Positions 1-9,942 of a stretch of DNA of 45,795 nucleotides are shown here, in pieces. Made by a program: the position numbers and the translations under genes. The stretch lies in assembly GCF_013167215.1 (NCBI RefSeq), contig NZ_JABJWY010000019.1, forward strand, positions 1 to 45,795, given 5' to 3'. Position 1 is the first letter of the stretch. Every line of letters starts with the position of its first letter. The DNA is from Sphingobacterium prati (lineage in GTDB: Bacteria > Bacteroidota > Bacteroidia > Sphingobacteriales > Sphingobacteriaceae). The notes beneath the pieces were generated by a model. The model made no database searches. It was not told where the DNA came from and saw only the letters and a list, made by a program, of their open reading frames with translations.

Positions 1-2394
1 TTATTCATCCCGAAGACTATCGACCGGATTGCTAAGTCCTGCCTTAATGGCTTGATAGCTTATGGTTGCCATACTGATTAATATGGCCATTAACCCCGCG
101 ATAACGAAATAATACCATTGAATCTGGATGCGGTAGCTATAATTCTGCAACCATTTATCCATTACCCACCAAGCGATCGGTGAGGCTATCAGAATGGCAA
201 TAAGCACTAATTTAATAAAGTCTACGGACAGCAATGAAGTTACTTGTGTCACACTTGCTCCGAGGACTTTGCGGACCGCAATTTCTTTCATACGTGTTTC
301 AGCCATATATGCAATCAAAGCGAGCAGACCAAGACAGGAAATAAAGATGGTCAAGCCGGCAAAGACCATGGCCAGTGTGCCTATGGCTTTTGTTTCTTTG
401 AATTTTTCTTCGTAAGTCTTATCAATAAATTGGTACTCAAAGGGATAATCAGGATTGAACTTTTTAAAGATTGATTCAATTGTTTTCAGGTTGTCCGAGA
501 TATTATTGTTCGTATTCAATCGGTAATGAATCGTTGTAAACCAGGCCTGCGGTCCTAATATTACCATTGGCTTATTATCGCCAAAAGGTGATCCAATGAT
601 AAAATCTTTGATTACTCCAACCACAGTCCATTTAGTACCATCACCATCGACAATGCTGTTTATCGGGTTTTTGAGATGCAGGCTTTTTACTGCAGATTCA
701 TTTAAAATCAAAGCGGTACTGTCCGTGGCAAATTTATAGATATCGATATCGCGACCTTGGATGAGCGTAAGACCAAGGTTTTTTACAGCATCAGCATCGG
801 TACTAAAACGGTTGTAAGAAATTCGTTTGTCTTCTTCGGTCGGTGTGCCAGATGTGAATCCCCAACCATTGCTGTAAAAATCTGTTACGGGCGACATGTT
901 CTTTGATACAGAAACAACCGCGTTGCTGGCCAATAATTCGTCTCGCAGAATTTTATAATTCTTTTCCAGATCGCCTTTTATGCTGCTGTAAAGCAGGCCA
1001 TTTTCATTATAGCCACGGTCACGTTGTTTGGTATATTGGATCTGTTTTGCCACAATGACTGTGGCGATAATCAGTATTATAGCTAGGCTAAACTGGATAA
1101 CCACTAAGATTGAGCGAATGCTGAGTCCCCTTGTCTTGGATACAAATTTTCCTTTCAAGGTTTTGATAGGCTGAAAAGAGGAAAGGAAAAAGGCTGGATA
1201 GGTACCTGCTAAAATCCCAGTAAATAACGCAAAGACGATTAAAAACAACCAAGTCTGTACATTTAATAAAGAAAGACTGAGCTGTTTTCCGACGAGCTCA
1301 TTAAAGAATGGCAGCACAATGACAACGAGTATAGTTGCCAGAACCATCCCAATCATGCTGATGAGGATGCTTTCAATAAGGAACTGCGCCATTAGGCTTG
1401 TTTTATTTGCACCGATTACCTTGCGTACACCAACCTCTTTTGCCCGCCGTTCAGAACGTGCTGTACTCAGATTCATAAAATTGATGCTAGCAACCAATAG
1501 AATAAAAATGCCGATCCAGGCAAACAGCTTGACGATGTCAATACGCCCTGATGTATAATTTCCTCCCTTACCACTATTGTAAAGGAAAGAATCTGGATAA
1601 GGAAAGGCAAAAATCTCACCTGTATTCCTAGGAGAGAGGCGGCCCTCGGCCTTATTGCTTGTATTGATATGATCTCTCAGGTAAGTCCTGATTTTGTCGT
1701 TAAATGCTGTTAAAGAGGTGCTTTCTTTTAATAAAACATACGTGCTTATTGAGTTATTGCTCCAGTTGTCGTCTACGTAACCAATTGTTTTAGCATATTC
1801 AAAGGGAAGGAGGATGTCAAATTTAAAACTCGAATTGCTGGGAAGATCTTTGAGGACAGCCTGTACAGCGACTTGATTAACCGAATCTATTCTAACTGAT
1901 TTTCCAATGGGATCCAGATCGCCAAACAGCGCCTTCGCATAACTTTCAGTGAGGACAAGTCCTTTTGGATTATCAAATCTAACATTCTGATCGCCTTTGA
2001 TAAATGGGAAGGAGAACATCTTGAAGAAGCCGGGATCTACAAAAACAGTATTCGCAATCAATTTTTTTTCTTTAAATGTCGTTAAAAATTGATACCCCTC
2101 ATTGTACCTTGTAAACTCTTCAATATCCGGAAAATCGGCAGCCAAGGAAGGAGCCAATATTTTTGGCGTATAAGACCAAGCCGATTTATCTCCCCGAAAT
2201 TCATCGCGATTGTTTAAGGAGTAAATACGGTTGCCCTTTTCATGGAAACGGTCCATGGTCAACATATTTTGCAACCAAAGCGCAATAAGTAATGCTCCTG
2301 CCATTCCGATTGCCAACCCTATGATATTGATCAAAGAGAAGGATTTGCTTTTCATCAGGTTGCGCCATGCAATTTTGATATAGTTCCTTATCAT
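1..2394 (-). CDS. MacB/FtsX-type ABC transporter permease (permease 1 of 9)
   Basis: Inner-membrane permease of the MacB/FtsX family, 797 aa. Layout seen in the sequence: a hydrophobic segment at about residues 21-43, a periplasmic MacB-PCD-like domain, a first FtsX membrane block with the motif EVGVRKVIGA near residue 320, another membrane helix near 425-447, a second periplasmic domain, and a second FtsX block with EIAVRKVLGAS near 704. It ends in NPVDSLRDE, with the stop codon at the first bases of the window, so the gene is complete. It starts 88 bp after the stop of the next permease with no visible promoter between, so the two are probably co-transcribed. Members of this family use ATP hydrolysis by a partner ATPase to drive periplasmic movements; the substrate here is unknown. 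No ATPase is fused to it. Confidence 0.93.
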   Translation of the reverse strand: MIRNYIKIAWRNLMKSKSFSLINIIGLAIGMAGALLIALWLQNMLTMDRFHEKGNRIYSLNNRDEFRGDKSAWSYTPKILAPSLAADFPDIEEFTRYNEGYQFLTTFKEKKLIANTVFVDPGFFKMFSFPFIKGDQNVRFDNPKGLVLTESYAKALFGDLDPIGKSVRIDSVNQVAVQAVLKDLPSNSSFKFDILLPFEYAKTIGYVDDNWSNNSISTYVLLKESTSLTAFNDKIRTYLRDHINTSNKAEGRLSPRNTGEIFAFPYPDSFLYNSGKGGNYTSGRIDIVKLFAWIGIFILLVASINFMNLSTARSERRAKEVGVRKVIGANKTSLMAQFLIESILISMIGMVLATILVVIVLPFFNELVGKQLSLSLLNVQTWLFLIVFALFTGILAGTYPAFFLSSFQPIKTLKGKFVSKTRGLSIRSILVVIQFSLAIILIIATVIVAKQIQYTKQRDRGYNENGLLYSSIKGDLEKNYKILRDELLASNAVVSVSKNMSPVTDFYSNGWGFTSGTPTEEDKRISYNRFSTDADAVKNLGLTLIQGRDIDIYKFATDSTALILNESAVKSLHLKNPINSIVDGDGTKWTVVGVIKDFIIGSPFGDNKPMVILGPQAWFTTIHYRLNTNNNISDNLKTIESIFKKFNPDYPFEYQFIDKTYEEKFKETKAIGTLAMVFAGLTIFISCLGLLALIAYMAETRMKEIAVRKVLGASVTQVTSLLSVDFIKLVLIAILIASPIAWWVMDKWLQNYSYRIQIQWYYFVIAGLMAILISMATISYQAIKAGLSNPVDSLRDE

Positions 2395-2482
2395 GGTTTT
2401 CGTTTTGCGTCGTTCGTTTTGAAGCTTTGGTATCCCTCAATTTTATCAATTGGTTGTGCCGATGCCTCTTTATAATCGTTAA

Positions 2483-4846
2483 TTATTCGTCCCTTAATGT
2501 TTTCACTGGATTGTGATTTGCCGCTCTAATCGCTTGCGAACTTACTGTCACGAAGGCGACCAATACAGCCGCAATACCTGCTAACGCAAAAATCCACCAC
2601 TGTATTTCGATCCGATAGGAGAAATCTTGTAGCCACTTATTCATTGCCCACCAGGCGATCGGCGAAGCCAGGATGATGGAAATAATGACCAATTTGATAA
2701 AGTCTTTGGAGAGCATTGTGGTAATCCCGCTGACAGAGGCGCCGAGAACCTTACGTATACCAATTTCTTTGGTCCTTAGTTCGGCAATGTAAGAGGCTAG
2801 CCCGAATAAGCCTAAGCAGGAGATAAAAATGGCCAAGCCCGAAAAAATGAATGCTAGTTGGGCTGTTTGTTGTTGGTCTTTGAATTTAGCTGCAAATTTT
2901 TGATCGACAAACTGATACTCGAAAGGATATGCGGGATTGAATTTTTTAATAATTTGTTCGATTTTTTTGAGCTGATCGCTCATCGAATCTGTGGCATTTG
3001 TACGGATAATTAGATTAAATAGCGATGTCTTATTCGCGTATATAAGCATAGGTGTTACCGGATTATAAGGAGAACCGCTGATATAGTCTTTTATTACGCC
3101 GACGATGGTATAGGTGTTGTCTCCCCATTTGAGAAAGCTTCCGATAGGATTTTCCAATTTCATTTCTTTGACGGCAGCTTCATTCAGCAATGCAGCAGTA
3201 CTATCAGCAGCTAATCTCGAATAGTTGATGTCACGTCCTGCGACGAGCTTTAATCCGAGAGTTTGGACAAAGTCACTTTCAGCTCTTCCCAGATTAAAGC
3301 CCATTTTTTTCTCTTGCTCAGGAGTAGCTCCAGCCCAAGAAAAACCACCCCAGGAATTTCCAGAACTACCTGTGATTGATGATCCTATCCTTGTGACGGC
3401 GATAGCAACTCCATTATTGATCAGTTCTGATTTGATCGCTTCATAATTTTTCCCCATATCACCTTCCATGCCGATCTCTATCAACTGGGCGGTATTATAG
3501 CCTACGTCACGCTGTCCTGCATGTTCAATTTGCCGTCTGACAACGATAGTGGCTATAATAAGTATAATAGCAATACCAAATTGAAAAATCACCAATAATT
3601 CACGAAAACTCAATGGGATCTTTTTTGAAGGACTAAATATTTTTAATGATTTTATTGGTTTAAAAGCTGACAATACGAATGCTGGGTATATGCCCGACAG
3701 CAAGCCTGTCACAAAAGTAAATCCGATCAAGGTGAGCCAGATTGTTGGGTCTGACAATGAAAATGTTAAAGGCTTATCAAAGATTTTATTGAATAACGGC
3801 AGGGCAAATGTTGCCAATGTAACAGCAAATACACCTGAGATCATGGCCAAGAGTAGGGACTCTGTAAGAAATTGTGTAATTAAGTTGAAACGCTGTGCCC
3901 CCACAACTTTGCGTATAGCGACCTCTTTTGCCCTTTTTTGGCTGCGTGCTGTGCTGAGATTGATAAAATTGATACAAGCAATCAATAGAATTAATAGGCC
4001 GATTCCGGCGACAAGTTTAACCTGATCGATCTTTCCGCCAACTGGAATACCTTGTTCAAATTTCGAATGCAGGTGCATTTTGGATACCGGATATAGAAAT
4101 AGTGATCCTCCCAATTCACTGTTGGTCTTTTTCTTAATGATATCGATAAGCTTATTATTAAAAGCGTCGATATCTGTTCCTTTTTTTAATTGAACATATG
4201 TTGCGAATGAAATCGTATTCCAGTTTGGAGAATACTCTTCGGCTTTCACCAAGGGAATTAAATAGCTGAAATCGAAATTTGTATTGCTCGGAAGATCCTC
4301 CATAACGGCAGAGACTTTATAAGGCTCCTTATTATCGAGTGTGATCGTTTTATCTAAGGGATCTATGTCACCAAATATGCTTTTAGCCAAGCTTTCCGTA
4401 AGAATAATGTTTTTTGTTTCCTGTAAAGCTTGCTCATCATTTCCTTTAAGGAGTTTGAAATCAAACATCCGGATAAAATCTGGATCGACTTCATTTCCTT
4501 TGGATTTGATTTTTTTGTCATCAAATGATATCAGTCTAGTGGTACTCCAATACATACGCGCAGCATGTTCGACTTCTGGATAGTCTTCTACAAGAGCAGG
4601 CGCTGCTCGTCCTGAGGTAACGTCCATCAGATTTATTTTTCCGTCATCATTTTGATATTTATTCCAAATCTTATACAGGCTCTCTTTGTTGCCATAAAAA
4701 TTGTCAAACTGCAGTTGATTTTTTACCCATATTCCGATAATCAGTACAGCAGTCATGCCGATGGAAAGTCCAATGATATTAATAATGGAATAGCTTTTGT
4801 TTTTCCAAAGATTTCGCCAGGCAATTTTAAGGTAATTCTTTATCAT
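2483..4846 (-). CDS. MacB/FtsX-type ABC transporter permease (permease 2 of 9)
   Basis: Full-length permease, 787 aa, with one N-terminal helix (about 20-42), a periplasmic domain, FtsX block 1 (EVAIRKVVGA near residue 307), a central helix, a second periplasmic domain, FtsX block 2 (EIGIRKVLGAS near 694) and C-terminal NPVKTLRDE. It differs from the other array members in having a 209-bp upstream gap that holds a pair of regulatory palindromes (5014-5051) and a sigma-54-like -24 element (4944-4960). This gene and permease 1 may therefore form a separately inducible unit within the larger array. The predicted leader is about 87 nt. The ATPase partner is presumably the one at 19955-20653, the only one in the window. 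Confidence 0.93.
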   Translation of the reverse strand: MIKNYLKIAWRNLWKNKSYSIINIIGLSIGMTAVLIIGIWVKNQLQFDNFYGNKESLYKIWNKYQNDDGKINLMDVTSGRAAPALVEDYPEVEHAARMYWSTTRLISFDDKKIKSKGNEVDPDFIRMFDFKLLKGNDEQALQETKNIILTESLAKSIFGDIDPLDKTITLDNKEPYKVSAVMEDLPSNTNFDFSYLIPLVKAEEYSPNWNTISFATYVQLKKGTDIDAFNNKLIDIIKKKTNSELGGSLFLYPVSKMHLHSKFEQGIPVGGKIDQVKLVAGIGLLILLIACINFINLSTARSQKRAKEVAIRKVVGAQRFNLITQFLTESLLLAMISGVFAVTLATFALPLFNKIFDKPLTFSLSDPTIWLTLIGFTFVTGLLSGIYPAFVLSAFKPIKSLKIFSPSKKIPLSFRELLVIFQFGIAIILIIATIVVRRQIEHAGQRDVGYNTAQLIEIGMEGDMGKNYEAIKSELINNGVAIAVTRIGSSITGSSGNSWGGFSWAGATPEQEKKMGFNLGRAESDFVQTLGLKLVAGRDINYSRLAADSTAALLNEAAVKEMKLENPIGSFLKWGDNTYTIVGVIKDYISGSPYNPVTPMLIYANKTSLFNLIIRTNATDSMSDQLKKIEQIIKKFNPAYPFEYQFVDQKFAAKFKDQQQTAQLAFIFSGLAIFISCLGLFGLASYIAELRTKEIGIRKVLGASVSGITTMLSKDFIKLVIISIILASPIAWWAMNKWLQDFSYRIEIQWWIFALAGIAAVLVAFVTVSSQAIRAANHNPVKTLRDE

Positions 4847-4943
4847 CCTATTAAGTTTTTGACTCTTCCATATTTATGGCTCGCAAAGGCATTTATCCAG
4901 ATAGATTGCCATATGCTGGTCATGCCACAATAGCAATAGCTAT

Positions 4944-4960
4944 TTCAATTCGTTTGCCAT
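4944..4960 (-). promoter_or_regulatory. Candidate sigma-54-type promoter of permease 2
   Basis: On the minus strand this reads ATGGCAAACGAATTGAA: a TGGCA -24 element and, at the expected spacing, TTG of the -12 element, though the usual GC is GA here. It lies 53 bp downstream of the proximal palindrome (5014-5029), nearly the same distance as at the two other loci with this layout (51 and 52 bp). Predicted start of transcription is near 4933. The call rests on that shared geometry more than on the match itself. Confidence 0.45.
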
Positions 4961-5013
4961 AAGTGTAAGTTACTGATTATTAGTTGTTAATTATTTTTTT
5001 AAATCTGATGCAT

Positions 5014-5051
5014 GTTCGGAAACGGACAGTTTGCTGTCCGTCGCCGAACAT
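5014..5051 (-). promoter_or_regulatory. Paired 16-bp palindromes (activator-site candidates) before permease 2
   Basis: Two palindromes, 5014-5029 and 5036-5051, with centres 22 bp apart. On the minus strand the promoter-proximal one reads TGTCCGTTTCCGAACA and the distal one TGTTCGGCGACGGACA. They are near inverted copies of each other, so 5013-5052 can also fold as one hairpin with 18-nt arms and a 2x2 internal mismatch. The pair begins 4 bp past the stop codon of permease 3. The same arrangement precedes the adaptor operon and the TolC operon. Likely binding sites for the sigma-54-dependent regulator at 26524-27885 (inference). Confidence 0.65.
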
Positions 5052-5055
5052 CTGG

Positions 5056-7425
5056 TTACTCGTTTCTTAATGTTATCGCTGGATTGGCTAATGCTGCTTT
5101 GATAGCATGATAGCTGACCGTTATTAAAGTGATTCCAAGTGCAGTTAATCCGGTAAGGGTAAATACAGTCCAGGTAATTGTAATACGATAGACATAATTG
5201 TCGAGCCATGTTTCCATTAACAGATAGGCCAGGGGAGCTGCAACTAGAAAAGCAATCCATGTCAACCAGACATATTCGATGGATAATAATTTCCATAAGC
5301 CAATTTCTGAGGCCCCAAGCACCTTTCGGATACCGATTTCTTTTTCACGTTGCTCCGTTAGAAATGCGACCAGAGCATACAATCCAAGACAAGAAATTAA
5401 TATCGCGAGACCTGTGAAGGTGCTAGTCAGGCTTTTAATCATTTCCATCTGTTCAAATTGTTTGGCATATTCTTTATCCGTAAATGCATAATCAAAAATC
5501 AGATCCGGATCAAAGCGATTGAATTGTTGTGCGATTGCTTTCATCGTCTGACTGATGTCTTGCTGTTCATTCAGTCGAAGTGTTATTTTATTTTTTGGCA
5601 GAAAATCAAGAAAATAGGCCGTTGGCGTAATAGACTTAAACGGCGATTCAGATAACGTATTCTGTATAATACCGATAATAGTATAGTTGACTCCTCTCTT
5701 GGACAATTGCTTGCTCGTCAGCTCGGTAACCCCCATAAATTTGGCCGCGGCTTCGTTGATAATCACTCCCGTAGAATCTGTTCTGAAATCCTTGGAGAAA
5801 TTTCTTCCCTTCAGAAAATTCCAGTGTACAGTGCTGGCAAAGTTTTCGTCCACGGTGAAAATTCCCATAATTGACCCTTCCTTTGTTTCATTACCTTGCC
5901 AGTTAAAGCCACCACCAGTTAAGGAAAGGTGATTGACATAATTCGATGCGAGTGATGCGTCCTGAATCAGGCGTTGATCAATTAGTACTTTTCTCAGGAC
6001 CTCAAAGTTTTTGGAAATTAATTCACTATTACTGTTGATGTTGACAAGATTTGAACTTTTGTAGCCAATGGGACGATCTTTTGTATAATGCAGTTGTTTT
6101 ATAACTAGATATGTTGCAATCATCAAAAAAATAGAAATTGCAAACTGCACGACAACCATTCCTTTTCTGGCGCTGAATCTATTTTTGCCTATGTTCATCT
6201 TTCCTTTAAGGGCAAGGATTGGATTGAAAGAGGATAAAAAAAGTGCAGGATAGAGCCCGGCCAGAACTCCGATAGTGAGAATCCCCAAAAAGGAGTATAA
6301 GTAGAATTGTATGCGATCAAATGGAATGTGTAAAGTGGTATGGGTGATGGTATTTACCCAGGGAAGGAATAATGTCGCAAAGAGCACCGCGATCAAAAAT
6401 GCGCAAGATACCGCTAGAGTCGATTCAACTAGAAAGCCAGCGATCAGTTGTCGACGATTTACACCAACAGATTTTAAAACGCCAATTTCTTTTCCTCTTT
6501 TCAAGCTTCTCGCTGTACTTAGATTGATAAAGTTGATACTGGCCAATAGGATAATAAATACACTGATCCAGGTAAACATCCAGACATACTGAATCCTTCC
6601 CCCGATGTTTTTGCCATTTTTGAAAGCATCATAAAGATGCCATTTGGACATGGGGTGTAATAGAACCTCGGGCTTTATATCCGTCAGTTTTTTATTGATA
6701 ATATTTGTCAGTTTATTTTCCAGCGAAGGAACAAGTGTAGGATTGTCGATCCTTGCAAAAGTGCTAAAATAGCAGTTGGACCAGCTTTCTTCTATTCCCT
6801 TATTTCTATCAAGATAATCTACAAATGGAAGTACATAGTCCAGTCCATAAAACGTATTGTTTTCGGGAATATCTTTATAAACACCTTGAATATTATATTG
6901 TTCCTCCCCATTCAATTGGATAGTCTTTCCAATGACATCGGTCTTGTCGAATAGTCGTTTTGCCAAGGATTCGGAGATAATGATTGTGGATGGGCTGATG
7001 GGAGTAGCACTATCGCCTTGCAGGGATTCAAGAGAAAATAAGTCGGAAAATTTTCCCATAGCATAAAGTCCTGGAGCATTAAGCTTTTTATCGCCTACTT
7101 TGATGTTATTGCTTTCCATATTGCTGACCAAGGTCGCATCTGGCATCTCATTGTTGAAATCGGAAGCAATTGTTTTAGCCAATGGAATTGGGGTGGAGCG
7201 ATCTGTAGACTTCTCGTCATTGAAAGTGCCCGTTATCATTACCTGGTAAATGTTTTTATAATTGCTGTAATGCTTATCAAATGAGAATTGTTTCAAGATC
7301 CATAATGTACTTACTAGGGCAACAGTAAAGCCTAATGCTAATCCCAAAATATTTATTGTCGTATTAAGGGGACTCCGCTTTAAATTTCTAAGAGCTGTTT
7401 TTAAAAATAATTTAATCATGGCCAT
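5056..7425 (-). CDS. MacB/FtsX-type ABC transporter permease (permease 3 of 9)
   Basis: Permease of 789 aa from the first ATG at 7425. An ATG two codons later (7419) gives the start MIKLFLKTALRN, which lines up better with its paralogues and is the more likely start. Same duplicated periplasmic-domain plus FtsX layout as its neighbours. The first-half motif is degenerate: EIGVLKSVGV near residue 312 replaces the usual E-x-x-x-R-K-x-x-G-A, while the second-half motif EIGIRKVLGAS near 694 is intact. It ends in NPAITLRNE, the only Asn variant of the LRDE ending in the array. It lies 58 bp after permease 4 and is probably in the same transcript. Confidence 0.92.
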   Translation of the reverse strand: MAMIKLFLKTALRNLKRSPLNTTINILGLALGFTVALVSTLWILKQFSFDKHYSNYKNIYQVMITGTFNDEKSTDRSTPIPLAKTIASDFNNEMPDATLVSNMESNNIKVGDKKLNAPGLYAMGKFSDLFSLESLQGDSATPISPSTIIISESLAKRLFDKTDVIGKTIQLNGEEQYNIQGVYKDIPENNTFYGLDYVLPFVDYLDRNKGIEESWSNCYFSTFARIDNPTLVPSLENKLTNIINKKLTDIKPEVLLHPMSKWHLYDAFKNGKNIGGRIQYVWMFTWISVFIILLASINFINLSTARSLKRGKEIGVLKSVGVNRRQLIAGFLVESTLAVSCAFLIAVLFATLFLPWVNTITHTTLHIPFDRIQFYLYSFLGILTIGVLAGLYPALFLSSFNPILALKGKMNIGKNRFSARKGMVVVQFAISIFLMIATYLVIKQLHYTKDRPIGYKSSNLVNINSNSELISKNFEVLRKVLIDQRLIQDASLASNYVNHLSLTGGGFNWQGNETKEGSIMGIFTVDENFASTVHWNFLKGRNFSKDFRTDSTGVIINEAAAKFMGVTELTSKQLSKRGVNYTIIGIIQNTLSESPFKSITPTAYFLDFLPKNKITLRLNEQQDISQTMKAIAQQFNRFDPDLIFDYAFTDKEYAKQFEQMEMIKSLTSTFTGLAILISCLGLYALVAFLTEQREKEIGIRKVLGASEIGLWKLLSIEYVWLTWIAFLVAAPLAYLLMETWLDNYVYRITITWTVFTLTGLTALGITLITVSYHAIKAALANPAITLRNE

Positions 7426-7483
7426 GTTTGAGGTTTGTGTTTCTTATTTCGGTGTGTTGCTGAAATTACTTTGTTAGTGAAAT

Positions 7484-9892
7484 CTATTCGTCCCTTAAAC
7501 TATTTATTGGATTTGCTTTTGCTGCAAAGACACTTTTGGTTGAAAGGACGAGACTCGCAAATGCAATTAATCCTACGGCAGAAAGTCCAAAAATCCAGGG
7601 ACTGATTGTTGTTCGGTAAACAAAGTCATTGAGCCAGCTTTGCATAAAATAATAAGCAATTGGAAAGGCAACCAAACAGGCTACTGCAACTAGCGAAAGT
7701 AGGTTTCTAAGCAGTAAAAATGTGATCTGGAAAACTGATGCTCCTAAAACCTTGCGTATTCCAATTTCTTTTGTCCGTTGGTTTGCTGTGAATATAGCAA
7801 GTCCAAATAAACCAAGTCCAGCAATAAGTATGGAAAGCCCCACCGCCCAGGATAAGAGCTTGGAGAGCTGCTTTTCTTGTGTATAGAAGTTTTGGATCAC
7901 TTCATCCACAAACCTCAGATCTAATTCGTCGTCCGGAAAAACCGATTTGTAGCTTGAAGTTATCTTATCAATTGTGTTTTTCCAGTTTTCGGGATGCGAT
8001 TGGTCCAATGCGATATGGAGTACATATCCTTCCTTGCTGCCCGTATAAAGAACAGGTTTAACCGCTTGTCGGGCAGAGGCTAAGTCAAAATCCTCCATTA
8101 CACCAACGATGATGTTTTGTCCATTTTCGAAGGTTTTACCTAGGGCATCTTGTGGATCTTTAATATGTAGTAACTCCAGGCCTTTTCTATTGATCAACAT
8201 TTCACTTGTTGAGTCCAATAAACGGACATTTCTTCCTGCTAAAAGCGGAATTTGATAGACATCTAAATAATTTTCATCACCCGATCGGCTATCGAATGTC
8301 AGCGATTCTTTATTTGGCGATTGATCATAAATTATTGCTGTGGTCATCCAGCCGTTCATCGCCGGAGCGATGTTCCCGAAACTAATGGCCTTGATATCGG
8401 TTAGCTTTTTTAGCTCATTTTTAAGTACGGCACCTTTAGCGGAGTTTTGGAAAGCCCCCGGAATATAGATATTGACAATAGCATCTTTCTGAAAACCCAT
8501 ATCTTTATGGGTAACGTAATTGATTTGGCGAACGACAATGAGTACACAAATTAGAAAAGCCTGAGCCATCACAAATTGGAAAATGGTCAGTGCTTTACGT
8601 ATCCATGCACTTCGGGAAAGATTGGTGTTTTTTCCCAGTTGATTTTTGAGGGCCAATACCGGAGCATATCCCGTCAATACCCATGCGGGGTAAAAACCGG
8701 CCAACAAGGTGAGCACAATAAGCTGGGTAAAGAGGAATAATATGATTGCCTTTTTGTCTAATAATTCTAGGTTTAAATTTGGAGGGATAAATCCTTCAAA
8801 AACCCGTAAAAACAGAGGCAAAAGTAGTACTGCAAGTAATGTGGCTGTTAGTGTGATCAGGAATGTCTCCACTAAGAATTGTTTAATTAATGTGAATTTG
8901 GAACTGCCCAATGTTTTACGGATACCAACCTCCTTAGCTCTTTCAATAGACTGAGCTGTTGATAGATTGATGAAATTTACAGCACCTAAAGCTAGGAGAA
9001 AGATCGCAAGTAATATCAGATTACGGAGTGTCTCGGGTTTAGTAGCCCCAAAATTAAAAGTCGTGTCAAAATGGACCTCCGATAAAGGCTGTAAGAGAAG
9101 CTTATCCTTAAATGTCTTACCATTTTTGTTTTTATACTTGTTGAGTAGATTTGCAATGTTGCTTTCTACAGCCTTTTGGGTAGTACCCCGTTTGGTTTTG
9201 ATCAATACCTGATAGGAGTCGGATATGCTGTTCCAAGCTTCCCAATTAAACATTTCCTTCAGCTTGTTGTTCTGTGGAATTGTTTCTTCGGAGATAAAAC
9301 TATCAAAATTGAAATCTGAGTTATGCCGTGCATTTTCGACCACGCCGACAACCTGCAGGGGAATACTGTCTGCATAGACGATGGTTTTGCCAATGACATC
9401 GGCAGGTGACTCATTTCCATAGAATTTTTCCAGTGTCTTTTCCGTCAGCACAATATTGCCAGCTGTATTTAAGCTAAGTGGATTCCCGGATAGCCATTTG
9501 CGGGGTAAAATATTAAAATATTGGCTATTGGTTAATATAATACGTTGTTCTTTTGGAAAAATCTGAATTTTGTTGGTTGCAGACGTGATTTTTAACTTTT
9601 GAACCTGGCTTCGATAGATCGGAGCTACAGCATCGAGGTTAACCAGCTCGTCCTCCATGGTACGGACTAATGGTACATAAACACCTGCATTTTTGAATTC
9701 ACCGTTATTGACAACACGATATACGTGCTCTTGATTGGGAACATGCCTGTCAAAACTGTAGTCGTATTGAACCATTAAGAAAATAACCAGTGTTGCAGTA
9801 ATGCCAATGGCTAGGCTCATGACATTGATGCAAGTAATCAACTTATGTTTTTTCAAAAAACGATAGGCTGTTTTTAGTGAGGTTCCAATCAT
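7484..9892 (-). CDS. MacB/FtsX-type ABC transporter permease (permease 4 of 9, divergent subtype)
   Basis: Permease of 802 aa with the standard layout: N-terminal helix about 20-42, EVGIRKTLGS near residue 320, EIGIRKVLGAS near 708, C-terminal NPINSLRDE. It groups with permease 8 rather than with the other seven. Both have FVxAQAF in the central helix where the others have a QF-x-x-S/A type sequence, both have a Gly-rich N-terminal stretch unlike the usual K-x-A-W-R-N start, and both have a similar first periplasmic domain. The gap of 50 bp to permease 5 contains no terminator or promoter that I can see. Substrate unknown. Confidence 0.92.
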   Translation of the reverse strand: MIGTSLKTAYRFLKKHKLITCINVMSLAIGITATLVIFLMVQYDYSFDRHVPNQEHVYRVVNNGEFKNAGVYVPLVRTMEDELVNLDAVAPIYRSQVQKLKITSATNKIQIFPKEQRIILTNSQYFNILPRKWLSGNPLSLNTAGNIVLTEKTLEKFYGNESPADVIGKTIVYADSIPLQVVGVVENARHNSDFNFDSFISEETIPQNNKLKEMFNWEAWNSISDSYQVLIKTKRGTTQKAVESNIANLLNKYKNKNGKTFKDKLLLQPLSEVHFDTTFNFGATKPETLRNLILLAIFLLALGAVNFINLSTAQSIERAKEVGIRKTLGSSKFTLIKQFLVETFLITLTATLLAVLLLPLFLRVFEGFIPPNLNLELLDKKAIILFLFTQLIVLTLLAGFYPAWVLTGYAPVLALKNQLGKNTNLSRSAWIRKALTIFQFVMAQAFLICVLIVVRQINYVTHKDMGFQKDAIVNIYIPGAFQNSAKGAVLKNELKKLTDIKAISFGNIAPAMNGWMTTAIIYDQSPNKESLTFDSRSGDENYLDVYQIPLLAGRNVRLLDSTSEMLINRKGLELLHIKDPQDALGKTFENGQNIIVGVMEDFDLASARQAVKPVLYTGSKEGYVLHIALDQSHPENWKNTIDKITSSYKSVFPDDELDLRFVDEVIQNFYTQEKQLSKLLSWAVGLSILIAGLGLFGLAIFTANQRTKEIGIRKVLGASVFQITFLLLRNLLSLVAVACLVAFPIAYYFMQSWLNDFVYRTTISPWIFGLSAVGLIAFASLVLSTKSVFAAKANPINSLRDE

Positions 9893-9942
9893 TGTCTTTT
9901 AGTTTTGGAATGGTTAAACAATCTGATGATATAGTTGAAGAC

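Noticed and set aside
4991..5296. Open frames on the opposite strand or other frames inside the permease and polymerase genes
   Set aside because: They overlap genes with clear family motifs and have no recognisable protein features; shadows of the real frames.
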